Below are positions 46,679 to 57,871 of a stretch of 64,000 nt of DNA, in pieces; position 1 is the first letter of the stretch, and each line of letters starts with the position of its first letter. The stretch comes from Mycobacterium sp. IS-1590 (GTDB taxonomy: Bacteria > Actinomycetota > Actinomycetes > Mycobacteriales > Mycobacteriaceae): NCBI RefSeq assembly GCF_001500025.1, contig NZ_LQIW01000023.1, forward strand, positions 186,001-250,000, given 5' to 3'. The position numbers were made by a program, and so were the translations under genes. The notes beneath the pieces were generated by a model. That model had not been told where the DNA came from, ran no database searches, and saw nothing but the letters and a program-made list of their open reading frames with translations.

Positions 46679-47703
46679 GACGTGCGTCGTTCCGCTTCGG
46701 CGATCTCGCTGGCGTTGGGGCGGCGTAGCGTTGCGAGCGCGGCATACACGTCGTCGTCGAGCTCGACCCGGTTCACCGTCACATGCACCGGTTCCCACTC
46801 CTGGCCACCGACGCCGGTCATTCTCAGCACACCGGTCGCGATGCCGGTGCTGAAATCGACGGCCATCTGCTCCATCTCGGCGCGATCGGCGGGATGCACC
46901 GCATGCTCACCTGCGAGGCTCACCCGCCAGTCGAAGAACGGGGCGGGGTCGTCGAGCCACTTCAGCAGGGTCCAGTTCGTCGGGTCGACGAGCGCACGGT
47001 GCATGCCCGGTTGTGCCAGCCCGTTGAGAATTCGCTGAGCGAGGCGGTCCTGTTGCGGAGGTTCTTGTTCGCGTTCGCTGCGCCAGTTCATCGCGCGGCA
47101 CATCAGCCGATCGGGACCGCCGTCCTCCTGGGGCTCCAGCACGGTCCGCGTGACGAAGCCGACGCTGATCGGCTCACCGCGATGATCGGTGACGTCCCAG
47201 GTGCTGCAGAACGTCGTACCCGGCTCGCGTTTGATCGCCATGGTCAATACCTTGGCTTCGCTCGGGTTGAGCTCGCGCATCGGCAGATCGTCGGCGAATG
47301 TCCGGTTCTGGGTCGGCTCCTGATGCGAATCCCAGCCACTGTTGGCCAACGACTCCGGCGTGGCCGTGGCGGTGCCGGTCTCGAGGTCCCACACCAGCGG
47401 GCCAGGAACCGGCCGCTCCGGAGGTTCCATGTCGGGTGGCCCGATCCACACGTGCACACCGTGGATGCGGCCGTCGGTCATCTGCACGACCTCGGTGCGG
47501 ATGACGCGGTCGTTCTTCGGGGTGATGCTGCTCAGACCCTGTCGTGCGCGCACCGTTTCGCCGACGGCGGTCTGCACCGCCATCAGATGCGGATTACGCC
47601 GCAAGAAGGTGCCGATCGGGATCAGATTCTGGGTGCGACGACCCTGCGCTACCACTGCGGGCTCGCTGCCCAGCGTCTCCACGAGCAGCCAGTCGTGGGT
47701 CAT
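46675..47703 (-). CDS. Conserved mycobacterial sensor-like protein (Rv3651-like)
   Basis: Protein of 342 aa from the ATG at 47703 (MTHDWLLVETLGSEPAVVAQ), an N-terminus nearly identical to what I recall for Rv3651. Other landmarks are ITPKNDRVIRTEVVQMTDGR and FCSTWDVTDHRG with RILNGLAQPGMHRALVD. The fold has been described as PAS/GAF-like sensor domains; ligand and partner are not clear to me. Its stop overlaps the tadG-like stop. The 159 bp upstream to the helicase stop show nothing else. Confidence 0.85.
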   Translation of the reverse strand: MTHDWLLVETLGSEPAVVAQGRRTQNLIPIGTFLRRNPHLMAVQTAVGETVRARQGLSSITPKNDRVIRTEVVQMTDGRIHGVHVWIGPPDMEPPERPVPGPLVWDLETGTATATPESLANSGWDSHQEPTQNRTFADDLPMRELNPSEAKVLTMAIKREPGTTFCSTWDVTDHRGEPISVGFVTRTVLEPQEDGGPDRLMCRAMNWRSEREQEPPQQDRLAQRILNGLAQPGMHRALVDPTNWTLLKWLDDPAPFFDWRVSLAGEHAVHPADRAEMEQMAVDFSTGIATGVLRMTGVGGQEWEPVHVTVNRVELDDDVYAALATLRRPNASEIAEAERRTS

Positions 47704-47862
47704 GGGGGCCATTTTAGCGGCGTGCGGGAACGCGATCGCCGCACTGCCACCACGGTTGCGATGCCCTCTCCGGAGGCGGTAGCTTTCGTCTGCACAGGGC
47801 CCCAGGGCCCGGTTCGCGGACATGCGTAGGGCGGTCGTTCGAGGGGTCGATCGCCGCGGCCG

Positions 47863-50190
47863 TCAGCGCGTGTGAGCGGATATCTCGCTCAGGACCAGCC
47901 GCAACACACGAACCGCACCCTGCTTGTCCAGCGGGTCATTGCCATTGCCGCATTTGGGCGACTGCACACACGACGGGCATCCGGCCGGACACTCGCACGC
48001 TTCGATCGCATCGGCGGTCGCACCCCACCATGTGGTGAGCCGGTGAAAGCCGCGGTCGGCGAACCCCGCACCGCCGGGGTAGCCGTCGTACACGAAGATC
48101 GTCGGCAACCCCTGGACGGGTCCGACCGCCGTCGACACCCCGCCGATGTCGCCACGGTCGCAGCTGGCGACCAACGGCAGCAGCCCGATCGCGGCGTGTT
48201 CTGCGGCATGGAGCGCGCCGGGCACGCGCAGCAAATCGATGCCGTTGTGCTGTAACGCCTCTGGCGTGATCGTGCACATCACCGCCATGGTCTCCAGCGT
48301 GCGGGTGGGCATCTCGAGTTCGACGAAATCGATCACCTCGCCCGTCAGTTGCCTGCGCAGATATCCGATCACCGTGTTCGTCACCGACACCGGTACCAGC
48401 CCAACGGTGGCCGCGCCGAACGACTTTCGCTCACCGTGACCAGTGACCGAGATGTCGGTGATCTCGCGGGCCGACGTGGTGTAACCCGGGTCGTCGGCGT
48501 GTACGAAAGCCACACCGTCCTCGAAGTCGAGTGAGTCGACGATGTAGGTCTCGCCCTGGTGCAGATACACCGCGCCCGGATGTATCGAAGCGGGCGCCTG
48601 GCCCGCCCCGGTGCTGCCGAGCATGCGGCCCGTTCCGGACTCCAGTATCGCGATCTGACCGCCGGAGGACCCCCGGATGTCGACAGTCGGGTGCGGATCC
48701 ATGCCGGGTGTGGGGAAGTAGCCGCTGGCCCGTCGCCGCAGCAGTCCGTCGTCGACGAGCGTCGCAGCCACGTCCTCGGCGTTCCACATCCGCACCTCGG
48801 CGTCGGTCAGCGGAAGTTCGGCGGCCGCGCAGAGCAGTTGTGGTCCAAGCACATACGGGTTGGTGGGGTCGATGACGACGCGCTCGATCGGCTTGTCCAG
48901 CAGCGCTGACGGATGGTGCACCAGGTAGGTGTCGAGCGGATCGTCACGTGCGATCAACACGATCAAGGCTCCCTGCCCCCGCCGTCCCGACCGGCCCGCC
49001 TGTTGCCAGAACGACGTCACGGTGCCCGGAAACCCGGCGAGGACAACGGCGTCCAGACCGGCGATGTCGACGCCCAACTCCAACGCATTCGTCGTCGCCA
49101 ACCCCCGCAGTTCGCCGTCGGTCAGCGCGCGCTCGAGCGCGCGGCGATCCTCGGACAGATACCCGGCGCGGTACGAAGCCACCCGATCGGCGAGATCGGG
49201 CGCCCTTTCGGCCAATCGGGCTCGCGCCCCCAACGCGGTGAGCTCGGCGCCGCGGCGTGAGCGCACAAATGTCAGCATCCGGGCACCCTCGGCGACCAGA
49301 TCGGCCATCACGCTGGCCGCCTCGGCTCCCGCCGAACGCCTTACCGGGGCACCGTTTTCACCCACCAGGTCCTCGAGCAGCGGCGGTTCCCACAGCGCCA
49401 CGGTGCGGGCACCCTGCGGCGACCCGTCCTCGGTGACCTCGGCGACCGTTTGACCGATCAACTCGGAGGCGGTTTGCCCCGGCGAGGCCGTCGTGGCGCT
49501 GGCGAAGATCACGGTGGGCACACCACCACTGGGCGAGTATCGGGCGCACAGTCGCAACAACCGGCGCAACACCAGCGCCACATTCGAGCCAAAAATGCCG
49601 CGGTAGTAATGGCATTCGTCGACAACTATGTAGCTCAGGTTGCGTAGGAACACGGCCCAGCGAGCGTGGTTGCGCAGCAGTGACAGATGGATCATGTCGG
49701 GGTTGGAGAAGATCCAGCGCGACCGTTCCCGCGCGAACCGCCGCACGTCGCTGTGACTGTCGCCGTCGTACGCACACGGCGCCACATCGGACAGCCCCAC
49801 CGCCTCGGTCAGCGCCACCGCGGATCGCAACTGGTCATGGCCCAGGGCCTTGGTCGGCGACAGATACAGCACGCGGGTCCGCGAATTTGCCTTCAGGTCT
49901 GTCAATATCGGCAACTGGTAGGCGAGCGACTTACCCGACGCCGTGCCGGTGCACAGCACGACATGGCGTCCACCATGGGCGAGGTCTGCGGCGGCCACTT
50001 GATGCGACCAGGGGGCCTCGATGCCCCGATCAACGAACGCCCGCACCACATCTGGGTGGGCCCAGCACGGCCACCTCATCGGGCGACCCCGTCGCGGTGG
50101 AATGTCCGCCACGTGGCGCAGCGGATTTTGGCCGCCGCCGACCGTGCCCTCGACCGCGCACGCGAGCAGCTCGCGGCCGAAATCAGGCAT
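47863..50190 (-). CDS. DEAD/DEAH-box helicase with DUF1998 domain (Rv3649-like)
   Basis: Superfamily 2 helicase of 775 aa. Motif I is LCTGTASGKSLAYQLPIL, motif II is VVDECHYYRGIFGSN, motif III is FASATTASPG and motif VI is FWQQAGRSGRRGQGAL. The C-terminal DUF1998 domain ends in a four-cysteine cluster (CECPAGCPSCVQSPKCGNGN). This architecture is shared with MrfA-type helicases acting in repair of mitomycin lesions, so a DNA-repair role is likely. It is divergent from cspA. Confidence 0.93.
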   Translation of the reverse strand: MPDFGRELLACAVEGTVGGGQNPLRHVADIPPRRGRPMRWPCWAHPDVVRAFVDRGIEAPWSHQVAAADLAHGGRHVVLCTGTASGKSLAYQLPILTDLKANSRTRVLYLSPTKALGHDQLRSAVALTEAVGLSDVAPCAYDGDSHSDVRRFARERSRWIFSNPDMIHLSLLRNHARWAVFLRNLSYIVVDECHYYRGIFGSNVALVLRRLLRLCARYSPSGGVPTVIFASATTASPGQTASELIGQTVAEVTEDGSPQGARTVALWEPPLLEDLVGENGAPVRRSAGAEAASVMADLVAEGARMLTFVRSRRGAELTALGARARLAERAPDLADRVASYRAGYLSEDRRALERALTDGELRGLATTNALELGVDIAGLDAVVLAGFPGTVTSFWQQAGRSGRRGQGALIVLIARDDPLDTYLVHHPSALLDKPIERVVIDPTNPYVLGPQLLCAAAELPLTDAEVRMWNAEDVAATLVDDGLLRRRASGYFPTPGMDPHPTVDIRGSSGGQIAILESGTGRMLGSTGAGQAPASIHPGAVYLHQGETYIVDSLDFEDGVAFVHADDPGYTTSAREITDISVTGHGERKSFGAATVGLVPVSVTNTVIGYLRRQLTGEVIDFVELEMPTRTLETMAVMCTITPEALQHNGIDLLRVPGALHAAEHAAIGLLPLVASCDRGDIGGVSTAVGPVQGLPTIFVYDGYPGGAGFADRGFHRLTTWWGATADAIEACECPAGCPSCVQSPKCGNGNDPLDKQGAVRVLRLVLSEISAHTR

Positions 50191-50315
50191 CGATCATCCT
50201 TCCCGAGACACCTCTTTAGGCGAATTGTTCCCCATTTGAAACGCCGAGACTGTCGCCGCAGCCACGAACGTGATTGACTTATCGCGGTCGCAGCTTCTGT
50301 GTTCGTGTATCAGCA

Positions 50316-50352
50316 CTCGCAGGAACGACGTTGCGATCGCGGTTCCTGCGAG
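50316..50352 (+). promoter_or_regulatory. Hairpin in the cspA 5' leader
   Basis: CTCGCAGGAAC (50316-50326) and GTTCCTGCGAG (50342-50352) are perfect 11-bp inverted arms with a 15-base loop. They lie 116-152 bases upstream of the cspA ATG, in a 277-bp gap. Long structured leaders are a known way to control cold-shock genes, so an RNA role is plausible. An operator is the alternative. Confidence 0.6.
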
Positions 50353-50467
50353 GGTTGTAGGTCGGGTTGAGTTCCGAGCTTCCACGAAGGAGAGCGGTCG
50401 GAACGGGCCCGGTGTACCGAAACACGGTGGACCGCACCCGGTGAAAAAGAGAAGGAAACAACAGGAA

Positions 50468-50671
50468 ATGCCACAGGGAACTGTGAAGTGGTTCAACGCG
50501 GAGAAGGGCTTCGGCTTCATCGCCCCGGAGGACGGCTCCGCTGACGTTTTTGTCCACTACACGGAGATTCAGGGCAGCGGCTTCCGCACCCTGGAGGAGA
50601 ACCAGAAGGTCGAGTTCGAGGTTGGCCAGAGCCCCAAGGGGCCGCAGGCCACCGGTGTTCGGGCCGTCTAG
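50468..50671 (+). CDS. cspA: Cold-shock protein CspA
   Basis: Single-stranded nucleic-acid-binding protein of 67 aa: [20 protein letters not shown] with RNP1 (KGFGFI), then DVFVHYTEI (RNP2). It acts as an RNA chaperone. AAGGAAACAACAGGAA precedes the ATG. The frame is open upstream to 50270 but that part is leader. No terminator is apparent before the Rv3647c-like gene. Confidence 0.97.
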   Translation: MPQGTVKWFNAEKGFGFIAPEDGSADVFVHYTEIQGSGFRTLEENQKVEFEVGQSPKGPQATGVRAV

Positions 50672-50801
50672 CGCGACCAGCACGATCGAAAGGCAACACC
50701 CCGCGAGCGTCGAGAACCGGCCGCCGCGGGGTGTTCGCTATTCCGGCGCGCTTCGGCACGGCCGCCACGGCTGAGACCGGTACCTGGCTTACTGTCGATT
50801 T

Positions 50802-51392
50802 GTGAGCCAGCTGTCGTTCTTCTCGGCGGAGTCGGTGCCCCCCGCGGTGGCCGACCTCACCGGGCTGCTCGCCGGACCTGGCCAAGTCGTCCTGGTGGGT
50901 TCGGGCGCCCAGCAGGGTGCGCGGCTGTCGGTCGTCGTCGACCGTCAGTGGCGGGCCGAGGCGCTCGCCGAGATGATCGTCGAGGCCGGTCTGGAACCCG
51001 AGATCGCCCGCACCGACGAGAACACCCCGCTGGTGCGCACCGCGGTCGACGCCCGACTGGTCGAGATCGCGGCGGGTTGGACCCGGGGTGCGGTCAAGAC
51101 CGTCCCGCCCAACTGGCTGCCCGGGCCGCGCGAGCTGCGGGCGTGGACCTTGGCCGCGGGCACGCCCGAAGCCGACCGCTATCTGCTCGGGCTGGACCCG
51201 CACGCACCGGACACGCATGCGCCGCTCGCGTCGGCGATGATGCGGGTGGGAATCGCGCCGACGCTGATCGGCACCAGGGGGTCGCGCCCGGCCCTGCGGA
51301 TCAGCGGCCGACGCCGGCTATCGCGCCTGGTAGAGAACGTGGGGGAACCTCCGGGCAGTGTGGAGGCGTTCCAGGAATGGCCACGGGTCTGA
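50802..51392 (+). CDS. Conserved hypothetical protein (Rv3647c-like)
   Basis: Protein of 196 aa found next to cspA and topA in mycobacteria. Landmarks: LSFFSAESVPPAVADLTGLL, VVDRQWRAEALAEMIVEAGL, WLPGPRELRAWTLAAGTPEA and RISGRRRLSRLVENVGEPP. No known motif, signal peptide or membrane segment. The GTG start follows a short gap after cspA. Genomic position suggests nucleic-acid metabolism, but this is only context. Confidence 0.82.
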   Translation: MSQLSFFSAESVPPAVADLTGLLAGPGQVVLVGSGAQQGARLSVVVDRQWRAEALAEMIVEAGLEPEIARTDENTPLVRTAVDARLVEIAAGWTRGAVKTVPPNWLPGPRELRAWTLAAGTPEADRYLLGLDPHAPDTHAPLASAMMRVGIAPTLIGTRGSRPALRISGRRRLSRLVENVGEPPGSVEAFQEWPRV

Positions 51393-51527
51393 CGGCTGTT
51401 TTGAGGGGGGTCAGTTTGCGTCGGTTGGCGCGGGGTGCGAAATTGTCAGTTGCCGACAGGGTTGATTCGCCGCCGGATGCGGAATTCTGCGCTGTAGGCG
51501 ACCGAAGAAGTGGAGCGTAAGTAAAAG

Positions 51528-54335
<2,808 letters not shown>

Positions 54336-54362
54336 CCCGCGCACGTGAGCTGGTGCTCGGGA

Positions 54363-56012
54363 TCAGCGCGATTCCTCGGTGATAGCTTCACGTTCGGCGT
54401 CGTGTTCAGCGTCGGCGTGATCGGTGTCGGTCTGTTCGTCGCGCGCCGCGGCGGAGCTGAGCAGGTTCAGCGGCCGCGCCAACTGTGTCGGTGCGACGCG
54501 ACCACGGAGTTCGACGATCTCGCCGACGTCCCAGCACAGGGCTTCGGCGTCCAGGGCCCCGCTGACCGCGATCGCCGAGGCCAGGACGTGACCCTCCTCC
54601 AGCTTGGCCAGCTCGGTCAGCCGCGCCGCTTCGTTGACCGGATCGCCGATCACGGTGTACTCGAAGCGGGCCTGGGCGCCGATGTGCCCGGCGATCGCCC
54701 GGCCCGCCGACACCCCGATACCGAACTCCGTCTGGCCCAGCACCTCGATCAGCTCGTCGTGCAGTTCGCGTGAGGCCGCGAGCGCGCCGCCGCACGCGTC
54801 GGGGTGCTCGATCGGTGCGCCGAAAATGGCCAGCGCCGCATCGCCTTGGAACTTGTTGACGAAGCCGCCGTGCCGGTTGACCGTGTCGACCACCACCCGG
54901 AAGAAGTCGTTGAGCAGGTTGACGACTTCGGCCGCGGGGATGGTCGCGGCCAGCTGCGTCGAGCCCACCAGGTCGACGAACAGGACCGCGACGTCGCGTT
55001 CCTGCCCGCCGAGTTCGGTGCCGCGTTCCAGCGCCCGCCGGGCCACGTCCTCGCCGACGTAGCGGCCGAACAGGTCGCGCAGGCGCTGCCGTTCGGCCAG
55101 GTCGCGCACCATGTCGTTGAACCCGGCCTGCAGCAGGCCCAGCTCGCTGGCGTCGTAGATCTGCATGTGAGCGTTGTAGTTGCCCCGCTGCACCTCGCCC
55201 AGCGCCCAGCGCAACTGGCGCAGCGGGTCGGCGATCGACATCGCCACCAGCACGGTGCCTGCCAGGCCGACCACCAGCGCGGAGATCGACAGAATCAGGA
55301 TCGGGGTGGTCAGCCGGTCGGCGGGCGCGGTCAGGATCTCGAACTTGCTGGCCACGACGGCCAGCACGATCGCGATGATCGGAACCGCGGTGGACAGCAC
55401 CCACGTCATCACCTGACGCGCGATCACCCCGGGCGCGCGGAAGTTTTCCGGCACACCGCCGCGCAGGGCGGCCACCGCGACGGGCCGCAGCACCCGTTCG
55501 GACTGCAGGTAGCCGATGATCGCGGTCGCCGTGGCGCCCAGGCCCGTGGCGACGGCCACCACCGGCGCCGACTTGCTGGCCACCGGCCAGCTCGCGACGA
55601 TGAACACCACCGAGCCCAAGAACCAGTTCGCGACGTTGATCACCGACCGGTAGAAGGGCATCTTCAGCGCGCGGGTGCGCGCCACCTCGGTGTCGGCCGG
55701 GTCCCGGTCGCCCAGCAGCATGTCGCGGCGCTGCCAGCGCATGACGGGGATCAGCAGCCGCAGGCTCCAGTAGGCGGCGATGGTGAAGGACACGAACAGG
55801 AAGCCGAGGAAGACCGCCAGGTTGAAGGCGGGCAGATCCTGCAGTTGGATGCGGTCCTCGGGCGGCAGACCGAACCTCAGGAAGCTCAGGACCAGCAGGG
55901 CGCCGATGATGTCGGCCTGCACCATGCCCAGCGTGAACACCGGCCATGGGGTGCGCGCCGCCCACCGGACGAATGCGCTGATCCGCCCGATCGGTCGTTC
56001 TCCCATGGCCAC
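54363..56012 (-). CDS. Membrane class III adenylate cyclase with HAMP domain (Rv3645-like)
   Basis: Protein of 549 aa: six predicted membrane helices, a HAMP region (AMSIADPLRQLRWALGEVQR) and a C-terminal cyclase domain. Catalytic landmarks are VAVLFVDLVGSTQLA (first metal Asp), FQGDAALAIFGAP (second metal Asp) and FEYTVIGDPVNEAARL (transition-state Asn and Arg). In M. tuberculosis Rv3645 is a major cAMP source and is linked to fatty-acid tolerance. It starts at GTG 56012 or ATG 56006. It is divergent from holB. It could feed cAMP to the Crp encoded at 30643. Confidence 0.94.
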   Translation of the reverse strand: MAMGERPIGRISAFVRWAARTPWPVFTLGMVQADIIGALLVLSFLRFGLPPEDRIQLQDLPAFNLAVFLGFLFVSFTIAAYWSLRLLIPVMRWQRRDMLLGDRDPADTEVARTRALKMPFYRSVINVANWFLGSVVFIVASWPVASKSAPVVAVATGLGATATAIIGYLQSERVLRPVAVAALRGGVPENFRAPGVIARQVMTWVLSTAVPIIAIVLAVVASKFEILTAPADRLTTPILILSISALVVGLAGTVLVAMSIADPLRQLRWALGEVQRGNYNAHMQIYDASELGLLQAGFNDMVRDLAERQRLRDLFGRYVGEDVARRALERGTELGGQERDVAVLFVDLVGSTQLAATIPAAEVVNLLNDFFRVVVDTVNRHGGFVNKFQGDAALAIFGAPIEHPDACGGALAASRELHDELIEVLGQTEFGIGVSAGRAIAGHIGAQARFEYTVIGDPVNEAARLTELAKLEEGHVLASAIAVSGALDAEALCWDVGEIVELRGRVAPTQLARPLNLLSSAAARDEQTDTDHADAEHDAEREAITEESR

Positions 56013-56094
56013 GCGTCAACCGTATCGGGCATCGGCGACGGGTACGGGTGCTGTGAGACGGACGTGTCGGTTCGCAGCACTACTGTTATCTCCG

Positions 56095-57303
56095 ATGGGC
56101 GGTGTTTTCTCGCGTCTGGTGGGCCAGCACGCTGTTGAGGCCGAGTTGGTGGCCGCGGCCCGCGCCGCACGTGGTGAGGCGGCTCACAACGGCGCGGTCA
56201 TCGGGTCCATGACACATGCGTGGCTGATCACTGGCCCTCCCGGTTCGGGCCGTTCGGTGGCGGCGCTGTGCTTCGCCGCTGCGCTGCAGTGCACCTCCGA
56301 CGGTGTGCCCGGATGCGGCGAATGCCGGGCCTGCACGACGACGATGGCCGGCACCCATGCCGACGTGCGGCGGATCATCCCCGAGGGGTTGTCGATCGGC
56401 GTCGACGACATGCGCGCGATCGTGCAGATCGCGTCGCGGCGGCCGGGTACCGGACGATGGCAGATCGTGCTGGTCGAAGATGCCGACCGGTTGACCGAGG
56501 GAGCGGCGAACGCCCTGCTCAAGGTGGTCGAAGAGCCGCCGCCGTCGACGGTGTTCCTGCTGTGCGCTCCGTCGGTGGATCCCGAGGACATCGCGATCAC
56601 GCTGCGCTCGCGTTGCCGGCACGTGGCGCTGGTGACCCCGACCGTGGATGCGATCGCGAACGTGCTGATGGAGGGCGACGGGCTCGCGGAGGCCGATGCG
56701 CGGTGGGCGGCTTCGGTCAGCGGCGGCCATGTCGGGCGGGCCCGGCGGCTGGCCACCGATGAGTCGGCGCGGGAGCGCCGCAAGCGGGCGTTGGGACTGG
56801 CGCGGGACGCGGCGACACCGTCGCGCGCCTATGCCGCGGCCGAGGAGTTGGTGAAGACGGCCGAGGACGAGGCGCTGGCGCTGACGGTGGACCGTAACGA
56901 GGCCGAGACCGAGGAACTGCGCACCGCGCTCGGCGCGGGGGGCACCGGCAAGGGCACGGCCGGTTCGCTGCGCGGAGCGGCGGGTGCGCTCAGTGCCCTT
57001 GAGCGACGGCAGAAGTCGCGCAAGACACGCGCTTCGCGTGATTCCCTGGATCGCGCGTTGATCGATCTGGCGACGTACTTCCGCGACGCGCTGCTGGTGG
57101 CGTCCGACGCCGGAGACGTTGCGCACAACCACCCCGATATGGCGGAGGAGATCGCCAGGCTGGCCGCGCATGCGCCACCGGACAAGCTGCTGCGCTGCAT
57201 CGAAGCCGTGCTGGAGTGCCGCGAGGCCCTGGCCGTCAATGTCAAGCCGAAGTTCGCGGTCGACGCGATGGTGGCGACGGTCGGCCGGGCGCTGCGCGAC
57301 TGA
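56095..57303 (+). CDS. holB: DNA polymerase III delta' subunit
   Basis: Clamp-loader subunit of 402 aa from the ATG at 56095 (MGGVFSRLVGQHAVEAELVA). The P-loop is GPPGSGRSVA with Arg in place of Lys, as expected for the non-hydrolysing delta' subunit. The zinc module CTSDGVPGCGECRAC follows, then ALLKVVEEPPPSTVFLL with the SRC-type motif (TLRSRCRHV). The open frame reaches back into the divergent cyclase gene, which is not coding. It is followed by tRNA-Thr. Confidence 0.94.
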   Translation: MGGVFSRLVGQHAVEAELVAAARAARGEAAHNGAVIGSMTHAWLITGPPGSGRSVAALCFAAALQCTSDGVPGCGECRACTTTMAGTHADVRRIIPEGLSIGVDDMRAIVQIASRRPGTGRWQIVLVEDADRLTEGAANALLKVVEEPPPSTVFLLCAPSVDPEDIAITLRSRCRHVALVTPTVDAIANVLMEGDGLAEADARWAASVSGGHVGRARRLATDESARERRKRALGLARDAATPSRAYAAAEELVKTAEDEALALTVDRNEAETEELRTALGAGGTGKGTAGSLRGAAGALSALERRQKSRKTRASRDSLDRALIDLATYFRDALLVASDAGDVAHNHPDMAEEIARLAAHAPPDKLLRCIEAVLECREALAVNVKPKFAVDAMVATVGRALRD

Positions 57304-57387
57304 GTTGGGTCGGCGGCGGGCCCTGCCGTAGACTCGTCCCGCCCCCGCGGTCGTCTGCTCTTCGCGCAGCGCTCATCGCGGCGGCAC

Positions 57388-57463
57388 GCCACCTTAGCTC
57401 AGTCGGCAGAGCGGCTCACTCGTAATGAGCAGGTCAGGAGTTCGATTCTCCTAGGTGGCTCCA
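57388..57463 (+). tRNA. tRNA-Thr (anticodon CGT)
   Basis: Cloverleaf with acceptor GCCACCT/AGGTGGC, D arm GCTCAGTCGGCAGAGC, anticodon stem GCTCA/TGAGC around CTCGTAA (anticodon CGT) and T arm AGGAGTTCGATTCTCCT. Discriminator T at 57460; CCA is encoded at 57461-57463. It matches the position of a tRNA-Thr gene next to holB in M. tuberculosis. Confidence 0.95.
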
Positions 57464-57475
57464 GCTCACAGAGCC

Positions 57476-57847
57476 TCACGTCGCCTGCAACACCTCCTTG
57501 GCGATCTTCATTGCCGAGTTGGCTGCGGGGAAGCCGGTGTAACCGGTGCAGTGGTAGATGACCTCGGCGATCTCGTCGTCGGTGAGGCCGTTGGTGCGCG
57601 CGATCTGGACGTGGATACGCAACTCGTCCTCGGCGCGCAGCGCGATCAGGATGCCGAGGGTCAGCAGGCTGCGGTCGCGACGGCTCAGACCTTCCCGGGT
57701 CCACAGCCGCCCGAACACGTTGTCCATGGCCAGGCCGAGCATCTCGCCGCCGAAGGAGTCGGTGGGCAGTTCGACGTCACCGTCGGGAAGGACGCCGGGG
57801 AGCAGTTCGCGGAAGACCTCGAGGCCTTGTTCTCGGATGTCGGTCAT
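57476..57847 (-). CDS. Carboxymuconolactone decarboxylase/AhpD-like protein
   Basis: Protein of 123 aa of the CMD family: LWTREGLSRRDRSLLTLGIL, IALRAEDELRIHVQIARTNG and LTDDEIAEVIYHCTGYTGFP. There is only one Cys and no CxxC, so the peroxidase-type AhpD reaction is unlikely. The decarboxylase/isomerase branch or an unknown role fits better. Isolated between tRNA-Thr and the membrane protein gene. Confidence 0.85.
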   Translation of the reverse strand: MTDIREQGLEVFRELLPGVLPDGDVELPTDSFGGEMLGLAMDNVFGRLWTREGLSRRDRSLLTLGILIALRAEDELRIHVQIARTNGLTDDEIAEVIYHCTGYTGFPAANSAMKIAKEVLQAT

Positions 57848-57871
57848 CCCGACAGCCTGGCACGCCCGCCG

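Noticed and set aside
54406..56019. 537-codon frame overlapping the cyclase on the same strand
   Set aside because: Arg/Gly/Pro-rich out-of-frame translation of the cyclase gene, whose membrane and catalytic motifs are intact in the other frame.
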